From Paraburkholderia nodosa (GTDB taxonomy: Bacteria; Pseudomonadota; Gammaproteobacteria; Burkholderiales; Burkholderiaceae), in NCBI RefSeq assembly GCF_001718195.1, contig NZ_MCNV01000014.1, positions 1-64,000 on the forward strand: a DNA stretch of 64,000 nt, written 5' to 3'. This document shows positions 1 to 8,418 of this stretch, one piece after another. Positions within the stretch are counted from its first letter, which is position 1; every line of letters starts with the position of its first letter. The position numbers were made by a program, and so were the translations under genes. The notes beneath the pieces were generated by a model. The model made no database searches and was not told the origin of the DNA. It worked only from the letters and a program-made list of their open reading frames with translations.

Positions 1-61
1 CGCTCCGAAGAACACTATCGGGTCGCCACCGCATCAAGCGCCCACACTTATCGGCTGTAAA

Positions 62-75
62 TTTTTAAAGAGCAA
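62..75 (-). promoter_or_regulatory. rrn leader boxA antitermination element
   Basis: Read on the minus strand this is TTGCTCTTTAAAAA, close to the boxA consensus TGCTCTTTAACAA that recruits the Nus/SuhB antitermination complex on rRNA transcripts. The following minus-strand bases (GCCGATAAGTGTG and onwards) look like the conserved leader before 16S rRNA in Burkholderia-type rrn operons. That resemblance is recalled, not searched. The rRNA genes themselves lie outside the window. Confidence 0.75.
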
Positions 76-125
76 TTCGTCTTAATCGCTTCGTTTTCGT
101 TCGCAGCGATCAGCGAAGGAGGCGA

Positions 126-180
126 ATTATGCGGGTCATTCCGGATATCGTCAAGCGACTTTCGAATATTTATTTTTGGG
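126..180 (-). promoter_or_regulatory. rRNA operon sigma-70 promoter with UP element
   Basis: On the minus strand TTGACG (154-149) and CATAAT (131-126) are separated by exactly 17 bases. The -10 is followed by a GC-rich discriminator (TCGCCTCC), and the -35 is preceded by an A/T-rich stretch at about 161-180 that fits an UP element. The boxA leader lies roughly 50 bases downstream. Together these read as the growth-rate-controlled promoter of an rRNA operon transcribed leftwards out of the window. Confidence 0.75.
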
Positions 181-314
181 GTCCGCTACGCCAATTTTCG
201 ACAGCTACCGGCACCCACACGAGACAGGTCGCCCCTTCTGTCACCAAATCGGGAACGGCAGCTGCATACGGGTCGCAGCACAATCGAATTCGAGCGCAGT
301 GATGTCGCTATCGA

Positions 315-2594
315 TCAAGCGCCGACGGTCTCGACGACGCCTTCGGGAAGCGGCTGGGGCAACCCGACACAAAACCCTTGCGCGTAGTCGATGCCAATCC
401 CGCTGAGGCGACCGATGATCGCCTCGCTTTCCACAAATTCAGCGATGGTCGCCTTGCCGGCGGCATGGGCCACCTGGTGAATGGACTGGACGATCGTCCG
501 ATCGAGGTCGCTGCTGGCAATCCCGCGCACGAAGCTGCCGTCGATCTTCAGGTAGTCCACGGGCAGGCGCTTGAGGTAAGTGAACGAGGACATGCCCGAG
601 CCGAAATCGTCGAGGGCGAATCGACAGCCGAGTGCTCGCAGGCTCTCCATGAGCGTAATCGCTTTCGAGAGATTGGTGATCACGGCCGTTTCCGTGATCT
701 CGAAGCAGACGCTTTCGAAACTGATTGCGCAACGCTGCTGCTGCTGCACGATGTACGCGAATAAGTCCTCGTCGCCGAGCGACGCGCCGGAGAGGTTGAT
801 CGACCAGACGTTTGCGGCGAGATGGCCCGCCGCAATGGCTTCGAAAGCACGGCCGATCACCCATCGATCGACGAGCGGCATCAAGTTGAAGCGCTCGGCG
901 GCGCCAATGAAGTACGCGGGAGGAATCACTTCACCCGATTCGTCGACCATGCGCAGCAGCAACTCGACATGCACTTCTTCGCCGGGACCGCCCTCCTTAA
1001 GCGACTTGATCTGTTGCGCGTAGAGGCGGAAGCGGTCGTGCTCGAGCGCGGCTTTCACGCGGGCCACCCACTCCATCTGCGTATGGGTGGTCGACTGGAG
1101 CTGATCTTCGAGGCAATACTGGTGCACGCGGTTGCGGCCTTTTTCCTTGGCCATATAACAGGCGACGTCTGCCGCCTTCATGATGTCCCACGTCGAGATT
1201 TGCGCGGCGTCCACCTCCACCACACCGATGCTCACGCCGGTCGTCAGCAAACGCTGGTCCCAGGGTAGCCGGATGACCGTCACGGCCTCCCGCAGATCCT
1301 CCGCGACCCGCAGGGCGTCGTCGATGCAGCACTCCGGCAGCACGACGCCGAATTCATCGCCGCCGAGGCGGGCGAGGATATGGGCAGCGCGCAGCTGCTC
1401 TTTCAGGGCACCACCCACACTGCGGATCAATTCGTCGCCGGCCGCGTGGCCGCACGTATCGTTGACGACCTTGAACTGATCGAGGTCGAGGAACATCACC
1501 GCATGCGGGCGTGTCCCGGCCTTCTCGAGCAAGCTCGAAAGCCGGCGCTCGAATTCGCGGCGGTTCAGCAAACCCGTCAGATGATCGTGCGTAGCCTGAT
1601 ATTCGAGTTCGGCGGCATGCTTGCGCTCCGTGCTCGCGTCTCGAAGCACCATCACCGTGCCCAGCATTTCCTCTTCGTCATCGCGGATCGTCGCCACAGA
1701 GCAGGCCACGGGCAGGAGCGAGCCATCCGGGCGCGTCACAGAGAGTCTGCGTTGCGCGTCGTCATCGGCCGCTGCAGCACGGTTGTGCAGACATTGCGCA
1801 GTGACGATATTGCCGGACCGCTCGTCGTAGAGATCACAGACGTCGAACAACGGCTTCAGGTAGATATCGCGCGAGGCACGCCCGAGCATGCGCTCGGCGG
1901 CGGCGTTGCAATAGGTCACGCTCGCCTGGTTGTCCATGCGGATCACACCGTCGTCGATCGAAGCGAGCGTGGCTTCGGTGAGGCTCTTTTCCTTCGCGGC
2001 GGCCGCTTCTGCGCGCTTCAACCCGGAGATATCGAAGAGGCAACCGACGATGCGCGTCGCCCGGCCGCTCTCGTCGCGTATGGCCTTGCCGCGTCCCCGG
2101 CACCACAGATATCGACCATCGGCCATTCGCAGTCTGTACTCGACGTCGTAGAGGCTGTCATGCTTCAGATGGTTGATGATGGTCTCGCGCAAACGGAGCA
2201 GATCCGCAGGATGCACGAGCGCATTGAACGCGCGGGTGTCCATGGGGAGGTCGCCGTCGCCATACCCGAGTTGCTGATACAGATAGCGAGAATAGTAGGC
2301 ACGGTCGTTGACCAGGTCCCAGTCCCATAGCCCAGCGTTGATGCCTTCGAACCCGAGGCTGAGACGCTCCTCGCTCAAACGCAAACGAGCGGCGAGTCGC
2401 TGGGAGAAGCGCAGCATCGATAGCACAACGCTGCACGCGAGTGCCGCGACGAGCCACGCTATCGCAGCACGGGACTGCTGAGCGAACACGGCCGCCGCAA
2501 CGGCACTCATCCACATGGGGACGAGCACCACAACGATTCGACCGCGGCGGTTGCCTTCGGTAAGCCAGCTCACTGCGCGTGTGATCAGTCTCAT
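315..2594 (-). CDS. Membrane PAS-PAS-GGDEF-EAL cyclic-di-GMP enzyme
   Basis: Predicted dual-domain c-di-GMP turnover protein of 759 residues. Two membrane segments (about 20-38 and 43-62) are followed by PAS domains near 75-190 and 205-320, then a GGDEF domain with an intact GGDEF at 411-415. A C-terminal EAL domain follows. The EAL signature is written ELL (544-546), but the catalytic Glu is kept, as are N600, the FEITET motif, DDFG (662-665), the Lys of YLKIDG and the late EFVE, so phosphodiesterase activity is plausible. No RxxD inhibitory I-site is visible before GGDEF. Whether cyclase, phosphodiesterase or both are active cannot be told. It stands alone; the rrn promoter lies just past its 3' end. 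The Shine-Dalgarno is weak. Confidence 0.93.
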   Translation of the reverse strand: MRLITRAVSWLTEGNRRGRIVVVLVPMWMSAVAAAVFAQQSRAAIAWLVAALACSVVLSMLRFSQRLAARLRLSEERLSLGFEGINAGLWDWDLVNDRAYYSRYLYQQLGYGDGDLPMDTRAFNALVHPADLLRLRETIINHLKHDSLYDVEYRLRMADGRYLWCRGRGKAIRDESGRATRIVGCLFDISGLKRAEAAAAKEKSLTEATLASIDDGVIRMDNQASVTYCNAAAERMLGRASRDIYLKPLFDVCDLYDERSGNIVTAQCLHNRAAAADDDAQRRLSVTRPDGSLLPVACSVATIRDDEEEMLGTVMVLRDASTERKHAAELEYQATHDHLTGLLNRREFERRLSSLLEKAGTRPHAVMFLDLDQFKVVNDTCGHAAGDELIRSVGGALKEQLRAAHILARLGGDEFGVVLPECCIDDALRVAEDLREAVTVIRLPWDQRLLTTGVSIGVVEVDAAQISTWDIMKAADVACYMAKEKGRNRVHQYCLEDQLQSTTHTQMEWVARVKAALEHDRFRLYAQQIKSLKEGGPGEEVHVELLLRMVDESGEVIPPAYFIGAAERFNLMPLVDRWVIGRAFEAIAAGHLAANVWSINLSGASLGDEDLFAYIVQQQQRCAISFESVCFEITETAVITNLSKAITLMESLRALGCRFALDDFGSGMSSFTYLKRLPVDYLKIDGSFVRGIASSDLDRTIVQSIHQVAHAAGKATIAEFVESEAIIGRLSGIGIDYAQGFCVGLPQPLPEGVVETVGA

Positions 2595-2864
2595 GGCTGA
2601 TTTAGTATTCTTTTTGGTTCAGCTTCCATGCGTCGCGTGCGCGCGGCACTACGAGACAGAGTCACAGTAAAGCGTGACGGCGTGTATCTGGAAAACGCGC
2701 AAACGGAGGAAGGCCCACGGACGGGTGGGTAAGTCTACCTGCTTTCCCTATTCAGATTGAATGGGGATTACCCCCGGAAGTCATTCATGTTCGCGAGAGT
2801 ATGCATTTACGTTCTCGCGTGTGCGAATGATAGATACGGAAAGACTTGCGAATTCGATTTTGTA

Positions 2865-2890
2865 CCGGCTCGCAAACGTTCGCGAGCCGG
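2865..2890. terminator. GC-rich hairpin, possible bidirectional terminator
   Basis: Perfect 9-bp arms CCGGCTCGC (2865-2873) and GCGAGCCGG (2882-2890) enclose an 8-base loop. A short T-run (2894-2897) follows on the + strand only. The loop region spells GCAAACGTTCGC, one mismatch from a LacI-type operator found upstream of the neighbouring GH3 gene. It could therefore be a binding site rather than a terminator. Confidence 0.4.
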
Positions 2891-2908
2891 CCGTTTTCAG
2901 GAATTGAA

Positions 2909-2936
2909 CACAGAGGCCGCCAACGCAGCCTCTGTG
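2909..2936 (-). terminator. Hairpin just after the GH3 stop codon
   Basis: Perfect 9-bp arms CACAGAGGC and GCCTCTGTG (2909-2917 and 2928-2936) begin 11 bases past the GH3 stop on the minus strand. They are followed by a modestly T-rich run (TGTTCAATTCC). Position and structure fit an intrinsic terminator, although the U-tract is poor. Confidence 0.55.
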
Positions 2937-2947
2937 CGTCCTCTCGC

Positions 2948-5161
2948 TTACCGGCTCTGCAGGCGGATATCGCGCGACGAAGCCCCCACATACACCGCGC
3001 CGCCAGCAACATAAGCCCAGTCGCTATGCGTCGTGTCCCAAACGCTCTGTGCACGTTCGGTGATCGTCACGCGCACCGGCTGCGACTGACCCGGCTTCAG
3101 GAACACCTTCTGGAAACCAACCAGACGACGCGGCGGCTCGCCGGCATAACTCACGCCCAGATAGACCTGTGCCGTTTCCGCACCCGCTACGCGGCCATCG
3201 TTGCGCACCGTGAACGACGCTGTGAGCGTATGCCCCGGGCCCTGCTTCACCGTCAGCCCCGAATAGCTGAAGTGCGTATACGAAAGGCCATAGCCGAACT
3301 CGTAAAGCGGCGTGATGTTGTTCGCGTCATACCAGCGATAGCCCATGTCCAGCTTTTCGGAGTACACGGGATCGGTCGCGAAGGCGCCGTTCGTCCCCCA
3401 CGTCGGCGTGTCCTGATCGTGCACCGGGAACGTGACCGGCAGCTTGCCCGAAGGGTTCACCTGTCCGAACAGCACGTTCGCGATCGCCTTGCCGCCGCCC
3501 TCGCCCGGATACCATGCCTCGACGATTGCCGAGACCTGGTCCTTCCACGGCATCAGTACCGGATTTCCGCTCTCGATGATCACGATCGTGCGCGGGTTGG
3601 CCTTCGCAACGGCCTCGACGAGCTGATCCTGATTCGACGGGTTCGCGAGACTCAGGCTTTGCAGATCGCCGAAGTCCTCACCCGCAGGCTGCGCCACGAC
3701 GACGATCGCGACATCGGACTGGCTGGCGAGCGTCGCGGCCTGGGTGATCTCCTGCTGCGTATAGGCGCGGAACGGCTGCGTCTGGTCGGTGTTGCCCGCG
3801 AAGCTCACCTGCGCCGAAGGCGCGAGCTGCTGGATCGCCTGGGTGATAGGCGTATTGAGCTTGAGCCACGGGTTGGTCCACCAGCCGCAGCCCGTGGACG
3901 AAGCGAACGTGAGCCCGCCGCAGCCCGAGAAGTTGCCCGTGACCGGATCGCGCGTATTGCCCGAGCCGCCGCCGCTCAGCACGGCCGTATCGGCGTGAGC
4001 GCCGATCACCGCGATCTTGTGCAGGCTCGGGGCCGAAAGCGGCAGCTGGCTGTTGTCATTCTTCAGGAGAACGATGGATTGTTCTTCCGCAGCCTGCGTG
4101 AACGCGTTGTACTTCGCGAAGTCGATCGTGGCACCGCCCTGCGCCGGATGGTCCAGCACGCCCGTGCTGATCATCACATAGAGCTTGCGCCGCACCATGT
4201 CGTCCAGACGGTCCTGCGACACGGCCTTCGAAGCGATCGCCTGTTTGACCAGATCGGGCGTGAGGTAGACCGTCGGGCCCACGTCCTCTTCCTCGTCGAG
4301 ACCCGCGTTGATCGCCGGGGCCGTGCTATGCGTCGCGCCCCAGTCCGACTGCACCTGGCCCTGGAAGCCCCAGTCCTTCTTCAGCACGTCGGTCAGCACA
4401 TGCGTGTTTTCGCATGCGTAGGTGCCGTTCAGGCGGTTGTAGCTGCACATCACGCTGCCCGGGCGCGCTTCCTTCGCCGCGATTTCGAACGGCAGCAGAT
4501 AGAGTTCGCGCAGCGTGCGCTCGTCGATCTGGCTGTTGCCCCCCTGGCGGCCCGTTTCCTGTTCGTTGCCGACATAGTGCTTGATCGTGGCGATCACCTG
4601 CTGGCTTTGCGTACCGATGGTGCGCGCCGCCAGAATTTCGCCCGCCAGCACGGGGTCTTCGCCGAGGTACTCGAAGAGGCGCCCGCCGCGCGGTTCGCGC
4701 GCGAGGTTCGTGCCACCGCCCAGTCCCATGCCGAATCCTTGCTCGCGCAACTGGTCGGCTATGCGTGCGCCGAAGTCGCGCGCGAGATAGGGGTCCCAGC
4801 TTGCCGCGAGCGCGATCGTCGCCGGAAAGGTCGTGCTCTTCTGGCTCGTGCTGCCGGAGCCCGTTGCGGAATCAACCATATTGAGGTCGGGAATGCCCAG
4901 ACGCGGCACGCCCTGAATATAGCCCGCGCCGCCGCCCGGCACGGCGCTCATCTGATATTCGGAATGGATGAACTGGAGCTTCTCGTCCTGCGTCATGCGC
5001 TTGAGCAGCAGGTCGGCACGAACGTGCGCGCCGAGGTTCTGGGGGATGGCCATCAATGGCATCGGCAACGGATAAGGTACGTCGTTGCTGCTGTCGCCGG
5101 CATGGGCGGTAGCGGCCATCGCAATCAGCACGGCGGCGGTGGGCCAACGGGTGATCCTCAT
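2948..5161 (-). CDS. Secreted glycoside hydrolase family 3 beta-glucosidase
   Basis: Cleaves beta-linked glucosides or related glycosides from the non-reducing end. An N-terminal signal peptide (about 1-21, ending AHA) implies export. The GH3 barrel carries the substrate-binding KHY at 194-196 and the SDW motif with the predicted nucleophile Asp273. A C-terminal fibronectin-III-like domain (roughly 620-730, containing the PPRRLVGFQK type of segment) completes the usual three-domain layout. The length of 737 residues is typical. The ATG is preceded by a CGGAGAGA ribosome site. It is monocistronic, with a LacI-type operator candidate about 130 bases upstream suggesting sugar-responsive repression. 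The exact sugar specificity cannot be read from sequence. Confidence 0.95.
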   Translation of the reverse strand: MRITRWPTAAVLIAMAATAHAGDSSNDVPYPLPMPLMAIPQNLGAHVRADLLLKRMTQDEKLQFIHSEYQMSAVPGGGAGYIQGVPRLGIPDLNMVDSATGSGSTSQKSTTFPATIALAASWDPYLARDFGARIADQLREQGFGMGLGGGTNLAREPRGGRLFEYLGEDPVLAGEILAARTIGTQSQQVIATIKHYVGNEQETGRQGGNSQIDERTLRELYLLPFEIAAKEARPGSVMCSYNRLNGTYACENTHVLTDVLKKDWGFQGQVQSDWGATHSTAPAINAGLDEEEDVGPTVYLTPDLVKQAIASKAVSQDRLDDMVRRKLYVMISTGVLDHPAQGGATIDFAKYNAFTQAAEEQSIVLLKNDNSQLPLSAPSLHKIAVIGAHADTAVLSGGGSGNTRDPVTGNFSGCGGLTFASSTGCGWWTNPWLKLNTPITQAIQQLAPSAQVSFAGNTDQTQPFRAYTQQEITQAATLASQSDVAIVVVAQPAGEDFGDLQSLSLANPSNQDQLVEAVAKANPRTIVIIESGNPVLMPWKDQVSAIVEAWYPGEGGGKAIANVLFGQVNPSGKLPVTFPVHDQDTPTWGTNGAFATDPVYSEKLDMGYRWYDANNITPLYEFGYGLSYTHFSYSGLTVKQGPGHTLTASFTVRNDGRVAGAETAQVYLGVSYAGEPPRRLVGFQKVFLKPGQSQPVRVTITERAQSVWDTTHSDWAYVAGGAVYVGASSRDIRLQSR

Positions 5162-5666
5162 ATGTCTCTCCGAGAGTTCGAATACGTTATGGAGTACTGA
5201 TCAGACCGGTAAACAGGTCTGGCAGAACGGCCGGCCGCGTCGGGCACCGGCAGACTTCCTGCGGGGAAACCGGTTTAGTTGCAGCGCGCAAACGTTTGCT
5301 TTGATGCATCCGCTTTGGCTTCGCCGGTTGATGTAGCAAAACTCCAAATAATCATATAAAAACTATTGAGTACCCTTACGGGCTTTTATCTCAGTATTTT
5401 CCCGGCTGGCGGTAGCTAACACGCATGAAAGGCGCCAAACCGACAGGTAATTGCAAGCTACCGGTAATGTGATTGTTGCGAACGCAACGGAAATTCGGCA
5501 TTCGATGTGATTTGCATGACGCTCGCGAATGCGGCGCGCCGGCCTGTGAACGCGGCGTGCAGCGCGCATCGCGGGTCGAAAAAAGCTAATCTGTTACGAG
5601 GCCTGCGCAAGCGGCGGCGCCGCCCCTGCGCGCGCGAGATCGACATCACTGTAAGGAGTGACCACG
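5162..5666. other. Divergent intergenic region with palindromes
   Basis: This 505-base region separates the GH3 gene (leftward) from the small secreted-protein gene (rightward). It carries several dyads: CAGACC/GGTCTG arms at 5202-5207 and 5216-5221, AAACCGGTTT at 5267-5276, and GCAAACGTTTGC at 5288-5299. The stretch around 5335-5400 is locally A/T-rich and may hold promoters. No RNA gene or further ORF is supported. Confidence 0.5.
5288..5299. promoter_or_regulatory. LacI/GalR-type operator candidate upstream of GH3
   Basis: GCAAACGTTTGC is a perfect 12-base palindrome with the central CpG typical of LacI/GalR-family operators; it equals the core of the PurR box. It sits about 127 bases upstream of the beta-glucosidase start, in the only region where that gene's promoter can lie. 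No LacI-family gene is present in the window, so the regulator would be encoded elsewhere. Confidence 0.55.
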
Positions 5667-6104
5667 ATGGAAAGGCAACGCAAGGTTCCCCGAATCGCGT
5701 CGGCCCTGCTCGCTGCAATGTGCGCATTCGCAATGGCAAGCAGCGCACTCGCGCAAACGGGCATGCCCCAAACGGAGCAGCAAGGCGACATCTCGTTCGT
5801 CTCCGGCGGGGTCGGCCGCGACGAGTCTTCCGCACTGCGGCACGCGCGCAGCCAGTGGCCGCTCTCGATGCTGTTTACCGGCCCCGGTTCGAGCTATGTG
5901 GCCGACGTGCACGTGCAGATAACGAACGCTGGCGGCACGTCGGTGCTCGACACGCGTTCGCACGGTCCGTACATGCTCGTGCGACTGCCGGCCGGACGCT
6001 ACACGATCACCGCCACCTATAACGAGGTAACGAGGACGCAGCGTGTAAACGTCGCCGGCAATGGCAGCGCGCGTGCGACGTTCTCGTTCCCGGGCAAGCA
6101 CTGA
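5667..6104 (+). CDS. Small periplasmic protein, carboxypeptidase-regulatory-like fold
   Basis: A 145-residue protein with an N-terminal signal peptide (hydrophobic stretch to about residue 30, ending ALAQ). The mature part has alternating beta-strand character, with the segments ADVHVQITNAGG, GPYMLVRLPAGRYTITATY and QRVNVAG. That pattern resembles the beta-sandwich carboxypeptidase-regulatory or DUF-type domains of periplasmic proteins. The ATG is preferred because AAGGAG stands 8 bases before it; an in-frame GTG nine bases earlier overlaps that site. It is a single gene divergent from GH3. Function is unknown; a binding or structural role in the envelope is a guess. Confidence 0.75.
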   Translation: MERQRKVPRIASALLAAMCAFAMASSALAQTGMPQTEQQGDISFVSGGVGRDESSALRHARSQWPLSMLFTGPGSSYVADVHVQITNAGGTSVLDTRSHGPYMLVRLPAGRYTITATYNEVTRTQRVNVAGNGSARATFSFPGKH

Positions 6105-6289
6105 GCACGAATCGTTTCCGGCCGGTCGGGATGGCTCACCAGGGAACGACTCTGGTGCCCGGATCGTTTCTGTGCAACCGCCGTGTGCAACTGCCGGAAC
6201 AACGGGGAGAACTGCGCGAATCACTCCACTCCGCTGGAATCCACGTTTTCGAGCTGCCGGCAACGCGTGCCGCTGTGATGTCGACGCAA

Positions 6290-7207
6290 TCAATGCCCAG
6301 CGGCCCAGGCAACGATGAAATCGATGAATGCGCGCGTTTTCGCGGGCATGTAGTGGCGTGACGGATAGTAGACGTATAGCGGGAAGCGTTCGTCGGGCCA
6401 GTCAGGAAACAGATTCACCAGCCTGCCATCGGCAATCAGGGGCTCGGCGCCGAGAAGCAGCATTTGCGCAATACCGGAACCGGCCAGGCAAGCATTGAGC
6501 AAGGCGCCCGGGTCGTTCACCGTGAGTCGCCCTTGCGTCGCCAGCACGACGTGCTTGCGCTTGCGATGAAACTCCCACGGATAAGGCTTGCCTGTCTCAG
6601 GGTCGCGGAATTCGAGGCACCGGTGAGCGGGGCCTTCGAGATCTTCGGGGCGCAGCGGTCTTCCCCAGCGCGAGAGATAGGCCGGCGCCGCGACCGTCAC
6701 GACAGCGGTATCGAGCAGCTTGCGAGCAACCAGCGTGGAGGATCGCGGCTTGCCGAATCGCATCGCGACATCGAATCCCTCCGCAACCAGGTCGCCAAGA
6801 CTATCTCTCGCGATCAGTTCGATCTCGAGTTCGGGATGGGCGTCCATGAACCGGTCGATTTCCGCGCCGAGAATCGCCCGATAGCACACCGGGTCCAGAT
6901 TCACCCGCAATTTACCCCGCACCGCCGACGCATTGCCCGATGCCGCGATGGCCGCTTCCTCGAGCCCCGCGAGATGCGGAACCACCTGCTCGTAGAAACG
7001 GCGCCCGCCTTCGGTGAGCGAAATCGATCGCGTCGTGCGATTGAAGAGCCGGATATCGAGCCGCTTCTCCAGCCTCGCAATCGCACGGCTCACGCCTGGC
7101 GGCGACATGCCGAGCACGTCTGCCGCGGCGGCAAAGGTCCCCGCGTCGACAACGGCGGCAAACACGTTGATCGCGCCGGAAATGTTCTCGAGTGTCGTTG
7201 TTCTCAA
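6290..7207 (-). CDS. LysR-family transcriptional regulator
   Basis: DNA-binding regulator of about 305 residues. The winged helix-turn-helix lies in the first 65 residues (FAAAADVLGMSPPGVSRAI followed by the RLEKRLDIRLFNRTTRSISLT signature). A periplasmic-binding-protein-like effector domain runs from about 90 to the end. No ATG is in frame before the helix-turn-helix. A TTG at 7207 gives the family length and is chosen, without a good ribosome site, so the start is uncertain. It is divergent from an NmrA-like reductase gene, its likely target. The family closely resembles DmlR-type regulators with the C-terminal YYPSRHYMPAKTRAFIDF segment. Confidence 0.88.
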   Translation of the reverse strand: MRTTTLENISGAINVFAAVVDAGTFAAAADVLGMSPPGVSRAIARLEKRLDIRLFNRTTRSISLTEGGRRFYEQVVPHLAGLEEAAIAASGNASAVRGKLRVNLDPVCYRAILGAEIDRFMDAHPELEIELIARDSLGDLVAEGFDVAMRFGKPRSSTLVARKLLDTAVVTVAAPAYLSRWGRPLRPEDLEGPAHRCLEFRDPETGKPYPWEFHRKRKHVVLATQGRLTVNDPGALLNACLAGSGIAQMLLLGAEPLIADGRLVNLFPDWPDERFPLYVYYPSRHYMPAKTRAFIDFIVAWAAGH

Positions 7208-7438
7208 TGTCGTCGTTCCAATGGCAGCCGGTACGGCGGCCCCTGGCAGCCTTTGGCGATGATGGATCGGCCATCCGATTCGTGCGCCCGAGTCACTGAT
7301 GTAGTGCCCTTCGCGGCATTTAGCTTCGGCCGCCCTGCGTCCAGAATGCGTCTCACCGAAACGGCACCAGGCAGCACCTCGCTGCCAATCGTGTTCGGCT
7401 TTTTCGACACATTCGTCGTCGCATGCGGAGGGTTTCAA

Positions 7439-8302
7439 GTGTACGCAATTACAGGCATTACCGGAAAAGTGGGCGGCGCACTCGCCCGTGCGCTGCTGGC
7501 CTCTGGGCAACCGGTTCGGGCAGTCGTGCGCGACGCTGCGCGCGCCGCGTCGTGGCAAGCACGAGGATGCGAGCTGGCCACGGCAAGCATGGAAGACGCC
7601 GCCGCGCTGACCGCGGCATTCAGCGGCGCGCAGGGCGTGTTCATCCTGCTGCCTCCGCAGTTCGATCCCTCGCCGGGCTTCCCGGAGTCGCGCGCGGTCA
7701 TCGACGCCGTTTGCACCGCGATCCACAACGCACGGCCCGCGAAAGTCGTGTGTTTGTCGACCATCGGTGCGCAGGCGCAAGAGAGCAATCTGCTCACGCA
7801 ACTCTCGCTGATGGAGCAGGCGCTCGCCGCACTGCCTGTGCCGGTGACTTTCCTGCGTCCCGGCTGGTTCATGGAGAACGCCGCGTGGGATGTCGCGAGC
7901 GCGCGCGACCATGGCGTGATCGAGAGCTACCTGCAACCGCTCGACCAGGCCGTGCCGATGGTCGCGACCGCAGACGTCGGCCGCCTCGCCGCCGAACTGC
8001 TGCAGCAGACGTGGAGCGGCACGCGCGTGGTCGAGCTGGAGGGCCCGCGCCGTGTGAGCGCGAACGACATCGCCTCCGCGTTCGCCCGCGTGCTTGGCCG
8101 GCCTGTGCGCGCGGTGGCAGTGAACCGGCAGGAATGGGAGTCGCGCTTCCTGTCGCAAGGCATGAAGCATCCCTTGCCGCGGATGCGCATGCTGGACGGA
8201 TTCAACGAGGGCTGGATCTGTTTTTCCAGGCCCGCCGATGAAATCCTTCGCGGGCATGTCGAACTGGACACCGTGCTCGAAGCGCTGGCAAGCGGTGCGT
8301 GA
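7439..8302 (+). CDS. NmrA-like NAD(P)-binding oxidoreductase
   Basis: Atypical short-chain dehydrogenase of 287 residues. The N-terminal Rossmann motif (ITGITGKVGGALARAL) is typical of NmrA/HSCARG or quinone-oxidoreductase QorB-like proteins that bind NAD(P). The middle part LRPGWFMEN matches the conserved segment of this family. A GTG start is preferred because GGAGGG stands 6 bases upstream. The longer open frame to the left is an antisense shadow of the LysR gene. The 231-base divergent spacer with lysR suggests LysR-controlled expression. The substrate is unknown; redox or electrophile sensing or quinone reduction are family possibilities. Confidence 0.88.
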   Translation: MYAITGITGKVGGALARALLASGQPVRAVVRDAARAASWQARGCELATASMEDAAALTAAFSGAQGVFILLPPQFDPSPGFPESRAVIDAVCTAIHNARPAKVVCLSTIGAQAQESNLLTQLSLMEQALAALPVPVTFLRPGWFMENAAWDVASARDHGVIESYLQPLDQAVPMVATADVGRLAAELLQQTWSGTRVVELEGPRRVSANDIASAFARVLGRPVRAVAVNRQEWESRFLSQGMKHPLPRMRMLDGFNEGWICFSRPADEILRGHVELDTVLEALASGA

Positions 8303-8418
8303 CGAAAGGCATTGGCGGGAATGACGCCAAAGTTGGCGGGTTCGGCCGTGGTCCGCCGAACCCGCCTCGTCTAGACTATCGTCGCAAACCGTCACCATCC
8401 CTTACCGGAGCGCGAATC

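Larger units (their letters stand above)
2595..2947. other. Intergenic stretch with three inverted repeats
   Basis: No gene is supported here. The stretch lies between the stop of the GH3 gene and the start of the c-di-GMP gene, both on the minus strand, so it must hold the promoter of the latter and the terminator of the former. It contains an inverted repeat with arms 2792-2798 and 2813-2819 plus the two hairpins listed separately. Confidence 0.6.

Noticed and set aside
2846..5200. A very long + strand open frame opposite the GH3 gene
   Set aside because: It mirrors the GH3 gene, is Arg/His-rich without domains or a ribosome site, and is expected from the codon bias of the opposite strand.
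7208..8398. Minus-strand open frame extending the LysR protein far upstream
   Set aside because: It runs antisense to the NmrA gene and has no family match before the LysR helix-turn-helix.
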